Positions 1 through 5,404 of a stretch of DNA of 8,413 bases are shown here, one piece after another; the stretch's first letter is position 1, and each line of letters begins with the position of its first letter. The translations under genes and the position numbers were made by a program. A model generated the notes under the pieces. That model searched no databases. It saw only the letters and a program-made list of their open reading frames with translations, and was not told the DNA's origin. This DNA comes from Xanthobacteraceae bacterium. GTDB taxonomy: Bacteria > Pseudomonadota > Alphaproteobacteria > Rhizobiales > Xanthobacteraceae. The stretch lies in the NCBI GenBank assembly GCA_025929595.1, contig JAICQA010000108.1, positions 1 through 8,413 on the forward strand, in the 5' to 3' direction.

Positions 1-22
1 CCCGACAATCTGGTCTAGACGG

Positions 23-337
23 TCAGATCACACGCGCGGTGTGCGCGTCGAACCTCGGGCCAAGCTCCGCAACCGATTGATAGGCATTTGCGCCGTAGCC
101 GGCGTCCGCGCGGCGCAGGACGCGCGTTGCAGGCATGTCTTCGGTATGCGCAACGAGCTGCGCGACCAGCGCGGCCACGGGCCGGCATTGGGGAGCCGTC
201 TGACGGTGCGGTGCGGCCCGCTCGATGACGGCGGGCAAGTTGCTGCGGGGTAGCCCTTCGGCACGCCGCACCGGGGCGGGTGTTTGATCCCGCCGGTCGA
301 GGCCCAAGCCGCTACTGATACTCGCTGAAATCCGCAT
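23..337 (-). CDS. small uncharacterised Arg/Ala-rich protein (104 aa)
   Basis: I do not know a function for this protein. It begins MRISASISSGLGL, has a Pro/Arg-rich middle, and ends with a segment of the form PVAALVAQLVAHTEDMPATR-LRRAD....AYQSV. That ending resembles small conserved hypothetical proteins of Rhizobiales, which carry an 'F/L-x-AQLIA-x-x-x-x-x-PQTR-x-RRR....AYR' tail; this is recognition from memory, not a search. There is no signal peptide, membrane span or enzyme motif. The ATG at 335-337 was chosen because the family-like N-terminus MRISAS starts there. The frame stays open to an ATG at 407-409, but the extra 24 residues look like untranslated leader. A GAG/GACGG purine stretch just upstream is only a weak ribosome site. 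The gene is divergent from the GGDEF-EAL gene. The overlapping plus-strand frame at 41-253 is less convincing. Confidence 0.58.
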   Translation of the reverse strand: MRISASISSGLGLDRRDQTPAPVRRAEGLPRSNLPAVIERAAPHRQTAPQCRPVAALVAQLVAHTEDMPATRVLRRADAGYGANAYQSVAELGPRFDAHTARVI

Positions 338-467
338 CGTCCGTCTCGTTTTGGGACAGGCCGGAGCCTGCTGCCGAGGACGTTGCAAATGCGAGGCCGG
401 GCCAATCACCCGGCGTTAACGGGCTACGCGCTAAAGGCTCGGAAGTTCCAGGGAGCGACGTGCCATC
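338..467. promoter_or_regulatory. divergent intergenic region upstream of the GGDEF-EAL gene
   Basis: This 130-nt gap lies between the small minus-strand gene and the plus-strand c-di-GMP gene, so it should hold both promoters. I see no clear -35/-10 pair. It contains a 6-bp inverted repeat, GCCGGG (396-401) and CCCGGC (409-414) with a 7-nt loop. Directly after it is an 8-bp palindrome CGTTAACG (414-421). An in-frame TAA at 432-434 makes the GTG at 468 the first possible start for the downstream gene. GGGAG at 451-455 is its best ribosome-site candidate, with a rather long 12-nt spacer. Confidence 0.4.
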
Positions 468-2216
468 GTGAACAACTCGTTCGAGCAGCGCGCACCCATT
501 CCTGCTTCCGAATCCGCCACGGCACTTGGCGCCGAAGACGTTGCCGCGATCTTCGCGACCATGGGCGGGGAAGCGGCCTATGCCTGGGATGCAGCAAACG
601 ACCGGCTGGTGTGGAGCGCAAATGCGCCCGACCTCGTCGGCGTCACATCGCTCGATGAGATTTCATCGGGCCGGCTGTTTGCCGCGCTCCTCGATCCTGA
701 AAATCCGTTCAACCGCTACGACGCCGTGTTCGGCTCCGCGGGCCGTGACGACGGTGAAGGCGTCCCTTACGAGCTTCGCTACAGCCTGAAGCGGGCGAGC
801 GAGGCGGAGTCGTGTTGGGTCGAAGACTGTGGTCGCTGGTATGCGGGCAAGATGGGCAATCCCGCGCGTGCGGCGGGCGTCATACGCATTGTCACGGAGC
901 GCCATCGGCGCGAACAGCAGTTGCTTCAGTCGACTGCGATCGACTCGCTCACCGGCAGCATGAACCGCTCGCGGCTCGTGCAGGCGATGGAAGAGTCGCT
1001 CACGCGCGGCTCGCACAAGCAAACGAGCTTCGGCTTCCTGCTCATCGGCATCGACGATCTTGGCCGCGTCAACCGCAGCTACGGCTTCGATCTCGCCGAC
1101 CAGGTGATCGGCATGGTGGCGCAGCGGCTGTGCTCGGTCATGCGCACTTCGGATGCACTCGGCCGTTTCTCGGGCAACAAGTTCGGCGTCATCCTGCATG
1201 AATGCGACGAGGAAGCTCTCGCGGTCGCGGCTGCGCGTTTCGTCAACGCCGTACGCGAAGCGCCGCTCGAAACCGCGGTCGGCCCGGTTGCAATCTCGGT
1301 GACGGCGGGCGGCGTAATCGCGCCGCGCCACGCGCGCACCGTCGCGGAAGTCATGGGACGCGCGCAGGAAGCGCTCGATCTCGCGCAAGGCGCCGCACGC
1401 GGCACGTTCCGCGCCTATGCGCCAAGTCTCGAGAGCGAAGCGCGGCGGAAAGAAAATCTGCGGCAGACCGATGTGATCGTCTCGGCGCTCAACGACCGGC
1501 GCGTTTCGATGGCGTTTCAGCCGGTGGTCAACGCGAAGACCCGGGAACTCGCGTTCCGCGAATGCCTCGTGCGGCTCTTCGATCATGACGGCGCGGAAAT
1601 CGACGCCATGTCGATCGTGCCGGTGGCGGAAAAGCTCGATCTGGTGCGGATGATCGACCATCGAGTGCTGGAGTTGGCCGCGGGCGAGTTGCGCGAAGAT
1701 TCCGCCATGCGCTGCTCGCTCAACGTCTCGGCCTCGACGGTCCACGACCCGGTCTGGCTCGCGGCTTTCGGGGCGGAAATGCGCGGTGGCATCGGCGGGC
1801 GGCTGATCGTTGAGATCACCGAATCCGCGGCGATCCGCGACGTGGAGGCGACACGGCGCTTCGTCGCGCATGTGAAGGGCGCCGGTTGCAAAGTCGCAAT
1901 CGACGACTTCGGCGCGGGTTATTCTTCGTTCCGCAATCTGCGCCGGCTCGGCGTCGACATGGTCAAGATCGATGGCTCGTTCGTCGCGAACCTCGAATAC
2001 GCCCCGGACGACCGCGCGTTTGTGCGGGCACTTCTCGAGCTTGCGCACGAACTTGGGCTCGAGACGGTCGCCGAGTGGGTGCAAAGCGAGGAAGCCGCGG
2101 CGTGGCTGATCGAGTGGGGCTGCGACTACTTCCAGGGCGCGCTGGTGGGGCTCGCCGCGACAAAGCCGAACGTGCAGACGGTCATCAAAGAAGGCGTCGC
2201 GCGCGCGACCGCGTAA
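468..2216 (+). CDS. PAS-GGDEF-EAL protein with degenerate GGDEF site; possible c-di-GMP phosphodiesterase or effector (582 aa)
   Basis: This is a signalling protein of cyclic-di-GMP metabolism. Residues about 35-150 look like a PAS sensor (AYAWDAANDRLVWS...). Residues about 155-318 are a GGDEF domain starting at DSLTGSMNRSRL (canonical D-x-LTGLxNR). Its catalytic signature reads SGNKF at 235-239 instead of GGDEF, so cyclase activity is not expected. The inhibitory-site motif RxxD is kept as RTSD (226-229) at the usual 5-residue spacing. Residues about 340-565 form an EAL domain. The EAL motif is ECL (365-367), with QP (351-352), N419, E449, DD 479-480 followed by FGAGYSS, K500, E536 and Q556 in the expected contexts, so most metal and substrate ligands survive. 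No membrane span is seen, so it is probably cytosolic. The start is GTG, the only start after an in-frame stop at 432. Its 3' end is 3 nt from that of phaR. EAL hydrolysis of c-di-GMP is plausible; a pure binding role is also possible. Confidence 0.93.
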   Translation: MNNSFEQRAPIPASESATALGAEDVAAIFATMGGEAAYAWDAANDRLVWSANAPDLVGVTSLDEISSGRLFAALLDPENPFNRYDAVFGSAGRDDGEGVPYELRYSLKRASEAESCWVEDCGRWYAGKMGNPARAAGVIRIVTERHRREQQLLQSTAIDSLTGSMNRSRLVQAMEESLTRGSHKQTSFGFLLIGIDDLGRVNRSYGFDLADQVIGMVAQRLCSVMRTSDALGRFSGNKFGVILHECDEEALAVAAARFVNAVREAPLETAVGPVAISVTAGGVIAPRHARTVAEVMGRAQEALDLAQGAARGTFRAYAPSLESEARRKENLRQTDVIVSALNDRRVSMAFQPVVNAKTRELAFRECLVRLFDHDGAEIDAMSIVPVAEKLDLVRMIDHRVLELAAGELREDSAMRCSLNVSASTVHDPVWLAAFGAEMRGGIGGRLIVEITESAAIRDVEATRRFVAHVKGAGCKVAIDDFGAGYSSFRNLRRLGVDMVKIDGSFVANLEYAPDDRAFVRALLELAHELGLETVAEWVQSEEAAAWLIEWGCDYFQGALVGLAATKPNVQTVIKEGVARATA

Positions 2217-2219
2217 GGC

Positions 2220-2783
2220 TTACTTGTCGCCGCCGGTCAGGCGTTCCAGCCGTTTGTTCATCTCGGCGACCTGACGCTTCAGTTCATCGATGTCCTGCTC
2301 GCCTCCCGGCGCCTCGCCCGGCGTGCCTTCCTTCTGGGCGAAGGGCAGGAACATGGCAAAAGCCCGCTCGAACATTTCCATGTTGCGGCGGACCTGATCT
2401 TCCAGAAGGTTGAATCCTCCGACACCGAAGGATTTCGACATCTGCTCGCGATATTTTTCCTGTTCCTTCGTGAAGCTGTCGATCGACACTTCGAGATAGC
2501 GCGGGAGCAGCATCTGCATGCTGTCGCCGTAAAAACGGATCACCTGGCGCAGGAACGTGATAGGCAGCAGATTCTGGCCCTTGTTCTCTTGCTCGAAAAT
2601 TATCTGGGTCAGCACCGAGCGCGTGATGTCTTCGCCGGTCTTCGCGTCATAGACAACGAAGTCCTCGCCGTCCTTGACCATGACCGCGAGGTCTTCGAGC
2701 GTGACGTACGTGCTCGTCCCGGTATTGTAGAGCCGCCGGTTGGCGTATTTCTTGATCGTGACCGGTTCCTGATTTTTCGCCAT
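2220..2783 (-). CDS. phaR: PHB synthesis repressor PhaR (187 aa)
   Basis: PhaR is a DNA-binding repressor that also binds PHB. In known systems it leaves phasin and PHB gene promoters when polymer or its precursors accumulate. The N-terminal PHB accumulation regulator DNA-binding domain (residues about 8-67) has the hallmark VTIKKYANRRLYNTGTSTYV. A second PHB accumulation domain follows (about 74-115, with FLRQVIRFYGDSMQ and LPRYLE). The C-terminus has a Met/Phe-rich amphipathic stretch (134-149) and a short coiled-coil-like helix (164-182). Length fits the family's usual 180-200 residues. The frame extends upstream to 2954, but the family N-terminus starts at the ATG at 2781-2783, so the extension is rejected; only a weak GAGA lies close in front. 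The gene is divergent from phaA, as in several rhizobia (also called aniA there). Its stop lies 3 nt from that of the GGDEF-EAL gene. Confidence 0.93.
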   Translation of the reverse strand: MAKNQEPVTIKKYANRRLYNTGTSTYVTLEDLAVMVKDGEDFVVYDAKTGEDITRSVLTQIIFEQENKGQNLLPITFLRQVIRFYGDSMQMLLPRYLEVSIDSFTKEQEKYREQMSKSFGVGGFNLLEDQVRRNMEMFERAFAMFLPFAQKEGTPGEAPGGEQDIDELKRQVAEMNKRLERLTGGDK

Positions 2784-2987
2784 GTCTCGCTGCGGTTCCC
2801 GGGTTGGCGCTGCCTGCAAAATAGGCCCGGACCTTAGGACGTTTCGTGGGGGCGGGCTACCCATTTGTGAATGCACGGCAAACGAGCCATGCGCGTGCGC
2901 GGCATGTCGCTTCATATTGACATCGCACTCCGGCCCTAACAACGATGGTAACAAGAGGCGTCCGGTGCGCCGTTACAGGAGATTCCC
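2784..2987. promoter_or_regulatory. phaR-phaA divergent control region with TGC/GCA dyads
   Basis: This 204-nt intergenic region should hold both the phaR and phaA promoters. Two dyads stand out. One is TGC-ACG-GCA at 2872-2880. The other is CATGC (2888-2892) and GCATG (2902-2906), separated by a 9-nt GC-rich spacer. PhaR of Rhodobacter and Paracoccus is known to bind CTGC-N3/4-GCAG-type sites, so TGC-N3-GCA is a reasonable operator candidate. This is inference: the outer C/G of that consensus is absent. No convincing minus-strand promoter for phaR could be picked out. Confidence 0.4.
2917..2922 (+). promoter_or_regulatory. candidate -35 element for phaA
   Basis: A perfect TTGACA sits 66 nt upstream of the phaA ATG, just after the TGC/GCA dyads. 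No good -10 follows at 16-18 nt. The best nearby hexamer is TAACAA at 2937-2942, with a spacer of only 14 nt, so the promoter call is tentative. A repressor bound at the adjacent dyads would lie immediately upstream of this element. Confidence 0.3.
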
Positions 2988-4163
2988 ATGAAAGATGAGG
3001 TCGTCATTGTCGGTTCGGCGCGCACGCCGGTCGGGGCATTCAACGGAGCTTTATCGTCGCTGCCGGCGCACGATCTCGGCAAGGTCGCGATCGAGGCGGC
3101 GCTGGAGCGCGCGGGCGTGGACAAGAAACGCGTCAGCGAAGTGATCCTCGGCCAGATCCTCACCGCAGGACAGGGACAAAATCCCGCGCGGCAGGCGTCG
3201 ATTGCGGCCGGACTCGACGTCGAGATTCCGGCGTGGGGCGTCAACCAGTTGTGCGGTTCGGGACTGCGCGCGGTGGCGCTCGGCTATCAGGCAATCCTCA
3301 ACGGCGATTCCGAGATCGTCGTCGCCGGCGGCCAGGAGTCGATGAGCCAGGCGCCGCACTGCGCGCATCTCAGGAACGGCACGAAGATGGGCTCGCTCGA
3401 AATGATCGACACCATGATCAAGGACGGGCTGTGGGACGCCTTCAACGGCTATCACATGGGCAACACGGCGGAGAATGTCGCCAAGCAGTGGCAGATCACG
3501 CGCCAGCAGCAGGATGAATTTGCCGTCGGCTCGCAGCAAAAGGCCGAGGCGGCGCAGAAGGCTGGCAAGTTCAAGAACGAAATCGTGCCGGTGACGATCA
3601 AGTCGAAGAAGGGCGATACCGTCGTCGACAGCGACGAGTATCCGCGCCACGGCACGACGATGGAAGCGGTCGGCAAGCTGCGTCCGGCGTTCGACAAGGA
3701 AGGCACGGTCACGGCCGGCAACGCGTCGGGGATCAACGACGGCGCAGGCGCCGTCGTCCTCATGAAGGGCGCGGATGCGGCCAGGGAAGGCAAGAAGGTG
3801 ATCGCGCGCATCGTGTCCTGGGCGCAGGCGGGCGTCGATCCGTCGATCATGGGGACGGGACCGATTCCTGCGTCGCGCGCGGCGCTGAAGCGGGCAGGCT
3901 GGAAGCCGGACGATCTCGATCTAGTGGAGGCGAACGAAGCCTTTGCCGCGCAGGCCTGCGCCGTGAACAAGGACATGGGTTGGGACCCGGCCAAGGTGAA
4001 TGTGAACGGCGGCGCAATCGCCCTCGGCCATCCGATCGGCGCATCGGGTGCGCGCGTGCTGATCACGCTCCTCGCCGAGATGGAGAAGCGCAACGCCAAG
4101 CGCGGACTCGCAACACTCTGCATCGGTGGCGGCATGGGAATTGCCATGTGCCTGGAACGCTGA
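2988..4163 (+). CDS. phaA: acetyl-CoA acetyltransferase, beta-ketothiolase (391 aa)
   Basis: PhaA condenses two acetyl-CoA into acetoacetyl-CoA, the first step of PHB synthesis, and can run in reverse as a thiolase. It is a cytosolic enzyme, tetrameric in characterised relatives. The acyl-accepting cysteine is C89 in NQLCGSGLRA. The histidine of the GHP motif is H348 (GGAIALGHPIGASGAR). The deprotonating cysteine is C378 (LCIGGGMGIA). These positions match the well-studied Zoogloea enzyme exactly, and the length is also typical. N-terminal IVGSARTPVGAFNGAL and NEAF near 325 are further thiolase motifs. The ATG is supported by AGGAG at 2977-2981 with a 6-nt spacer. It lies 63 nt upstream of phaB on the same strand, divergent from phaR, so a phaAB operon is very likely. 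The thiolase subfamily is clear; a purely degradative role is less likely given the phaB neighbour. Confidence 0.97.
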   Translation: MKDEVVIVGSARTPVGAFNGALSSLPAHDLGKVAIEAALERAGVDKKRVSEVILGQILTAGQGQNPARQASIAAGLDVEIPAWGVNQLCGSGLRAVALGYQAILNGDSEIVVAGGQESMSQAPHCAHLRNGTKMGSLEMIDTMIKDGLWDAFNGYHMGNTAENVAKQWQITRQQQDEFAVGSQQKAEAAQKAGKFKNEIVPVTIKSKKGDTVVDSDEYPRHGTTMEAVGKLRPAFDKEGTVTAGNASGINDGAGAVVLMKGADAAREGKKVIARIVSWAQAGVDPSIMGTGPIPASRAALKRAGWKPDDLDLVEANEAFAAQACAVNKDMGWDPAKVNVNGGAIALGHPIGASGARVLITLLAEMEKRNAKRGLATLCIGGGMGIAMCLER

Positions 4164-4187
4164 CGCTCGTGCATTGTTGAATGCCGT

Positions 4188-4209
4188 GCGGCTCCGACAG
4201 AAGAGCCGC
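4188..4209 (+). other. 7-bp hairpin between phaA and phaB
   Basis: GCGGCTC (4188-4194) and GAGCCGC (4203-4209) form a perfect 7-bp GC-rich stem with an 8-nt loop in the 63-nt phaA-phaB gap. It ends 7 nt before the GGGAGG ribosome site of phaB. No T-run follows, so it is unlikely to be an intrinsic terminator. It could stabilise processed mRNA ends or adjust the PhaA:PhaB ratio, but that is inference. Confidence 0.45.
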
Positions 4210-4226
4210 CGGACCGGGAGGGATAA

Positions 4227-4952
4227 ATGGCTCGAGTGGCATTGGTGACAGGCGGCACACGTGGAATCGGTGCCGCCATCGCGACTCATCTGAAAAGCGC
4301 CGGTTATTCGGTTGCCGCCAACTACGCGGGCAACGAGGAAGCGGCGAGTAAGTTCAAGTCGGCGGCCGGCATCCCGGTGTTCAAATGGGATGTCAGCAGT
4401 TTCGAGTCCTGCGCCGATGGTGTGAAGCGCGTCGAGGCCGAACTCGGGCCCGTTGAGGTGCTCGTGAACAATGCCGGCATCACGCGCGACACGATGTTTC
4501 ACAAGATGACGGCCGATCATTGGGGCGCGGTCATCAACACGAATCTGAACTCGCTCTTCAATATGTGCCGGCACGTCATCGAAGGCATGCGCGACCGCAA
4601 CTTCGGCCGCATCGTCAACATCTCGTCGATCAATGGCCAGAAGGGCCAGATGGGCCAGACGAATTATTCCGCGGCCAAGGCGGGCGAACTCGGCTTCACC
4701 AAGGCGCTGGCGCAGGAGAATGCCCGCAAGGGCATCACGGTGAATGCGATCTGCCCCGGCTATATCGGCACGGAGATGGTACGGGCGGTGTCGAAGGAAG
4801 TGCTGGAAAAGAACATCCTGCCGCAGATTCCGGTCGGCAGGCTGGGCGAGCCGGAAGAGATCGCGCGGTGCGTGGTCTTCCTGGCGCACGACGATTCCGG
4901 CTTCATCACCGGCTCGACGCTGACCGCGAACGGTGGCCAGTATTTTACCTGA
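4227..4952 (+). CDS. phaB: acetoacetyl-CoA reductase, NADPH-dependent SDR (241 aa)
   Basis: PhaB reduces acetoacetyl-CoA to (R)-3-hydroxybutyryl-CoA, the monomer used by PHB synthase; NADPH is the usual cofactor in the family. It is a classical short-chain dehydrogenase in the cytosol. The Rossmann glycine motif TGGTRGIG spans residues 8-15, and NNAG lies at 81-84. The catalytic residues are S134 (NISSING), Y147 and K151 (YSAAK), at the exact SDR spacing. PGYIGTEMV at about 168-176 and the C-terminal TANGGQYFT are typical of acetoacetyl-CoA reductases, as opposed to FabG, which is the main alternative. Length is normal for PhaB. GGGAGG at 4216-4221, 5 nt before the ATG, is a strong ribosome site. 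It is the second gene of phaAB. Confidence 0.96.
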   Translation: MARVALVTGGTRGIGAAIATHLKSAGYSVAANYAGNEEAASKFKSAAGIPVFKWDVSSFESCADGVKRVEAELGPVEVLVNNAGITRDTMFHKMTADHWGAVINTNLNSLFNMCRHVIEGMRDRNFGRIVNISSINGQKGQMGQTNYSAAKAGELGFTKALAQENARKGITVNAICPGYIGTEMVRAVSKEVLEKNILPQIPVGRLGEPEEIARCVVFLAHDDSGFITGSTLTANGGQYFT

Positions 4953-4966
4953 CAGCACCGGCCGCG

Positions 4967-5010
4967 CCCCGCATTTCTCCGGCAAGAGCCTCGGCCTGAC
5001 TGCGGGGTTT
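4967..5010 (+). terminator. possible terminator after phaB
   Basis: CCCCGCA (4967-4973) pairs perfectly with TGCGGGG (5001-5007), followed by TTT (5008-5010), beginning 14 nt after the phaB stop. The enclosed loop is long (27 nt) and only partly self-pairing, and the T-run is short. This is a moderate candidate for the end of the phaAB transcript. Confidence 0.4.
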
Positions 5011-5081
5011 ACCGGACGTTAACCATCACGACGCAGGCTCGGCGGTACGTTGCAACCATTTTTCTCCGAGGAGAGACGCCG
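5011..5081 (+). promoter_or_regulatory. leader of the PepSY-like gene with TTAACCAT element and strong RBS
   Basis: TTAACCAT at 5019-5026 equals the 8-mer half-site form known for the alphaproteobacterial cell-cycle regulator CtrA. The second TTAA half of the full TTAA-N7-TTAA site is not present. No clear sigma-70 hexamers were found. A GAGGAGAG ribosome site (5068-5075) with an 8-nt spacer from GGAG precedes the ATG at 5082. CtrA control is a hypothesis from motif identity only. Confidence 0.3.
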
Positions 5082-5348
5082 ATGCGCCGGGTTGTGTTGC
5101 TGTTGACCTTTGCCGTGCTCGCCGGGCCGGCGATGGCCGGTCCTAACTGCACTTCCGAGCCGAAAGCGAATTGGCTGAGTGAAGCAGCCATGAAAGAGAA
5201 AATCGCCGCGCTCGGCTACAAATTCCGCGTGTTCAAAGTCACCAGCGGCAACTGCTACGAAATTTACGGCACCGATACCGGGGGCAAGCGGATCGAAGTC
5301 TATTTCCATCCTGTGACCGGCAAGGTCGTCGAAGAACACAAGAGCTGA
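5082..5348 (+). CDS. small secreted PepSY-like protein (88 aa)
   Basis: The protein starts with a Sec signal peptide: MRR, a hydrophobic stretch VVLLLTFAVLAGP, and a probable AMA|GP cleavage after residue 20. The mature part is about 68 residues. Its region W-L-S-E-x-x-M-K-E-K-I-A-A-L-G-Y through GKRIEVYFHPVTGKVV has the helix-then-sheet pattern of the PepSY / PepSY_2 family. Those are small periplasmic domains proposed to inhibit or modulate peptidases, and most have no assigned function. Two cysteines in the mature part (C23 and C57) could form a disulfide in the periplasm. Length is normal for single-domain family members. A strong GAGGAG ribosome site supports the start. It lies on the same strand as the chemoreceptor gene, 56 nt upstream, but a role in sensing is not shown. 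Confidence 0.85.
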   Translation: MRRVVLLLTFAVLAGPAMAGPNCTSEPKANWLSEAAMKEKIAALGYKFRVFKVTSGNCYEIYGTDTGGKRIEVYFHPVTGKVVEEHKS

Positions 5349-5362
5349 ACTTGCCGGATGCC

Positions 5363-5391
5363 CGCGGCGCCGAAGCGCGTCCGGCGCCGCG
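5363..5391 (+). other. 10-bp all-GC hairpin between PepSY gene and chemoreceptor gene
   Basis: CGCGGCGCCG (5363-5372) and CGGCGCCGCG (5382-5391) form a perfect 10-bp stem with a 9-nt loop. Two more C-G pairs (5361-5362 with 5394-5395) are possible across a small bulge. It fills most of the 56-nt gap and ends beside the GGGA (5393-5396) that may serve as ribosome site for the receptor ATG at 5405. The following TTT (5401-5403) is weak as a terminator tail. Possible roles are attenuation, mRNA-end protection or translational control. Confidence 0.55.
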
Positions 5392-5404
5392 CGGGACGCG
5401 TTTC

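Noticed and set aside
663..2084. Long minus-strand open frame (473 codons) opposite the GGDEF-EAL gene
   Set aside because: It is antisense to a gene with clear PAS, GGDEF and EAL motifs. Its His/Arg/Asp-rich composition is typical of a shadow frame in GC-rich DNA, and no domain is recognisable.
2213..2223. Near-palindrome GTAAG-G-CTTAC at the convergent stop codons
   Set aside because: It arises mostly because both genes end in TAA; a one-base loop cannot form a hairpin, so it is not a terminator.
2784..2954. Upstream extension of phaR to an ATG at 2952-2954
   Set aside because: The added 57 residues have no family similarity and would make the phaR-phaA promoter region coding; PhaR proteins normally begin just before the VTIKKYANRRLYNT motif.
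3051..4985. Minus-strand open frames opposite phaA and phaB (3051-3650, 3452-4279, 3921-4985)
   Set aside because: They are shadows of two strongly supported enzymes; compositions are Arg/Ala/His-biased and no family motif is visible.
5351..5404. TTG start at 5351 for the chemoreceptor
   Set aside because: No ribosome site precedes it, the extra 18 residues are Arg/Pro/Ala-rich and coincide with a strong hairpin, and the ATG at 5405 directly precedes the first membrane helix.
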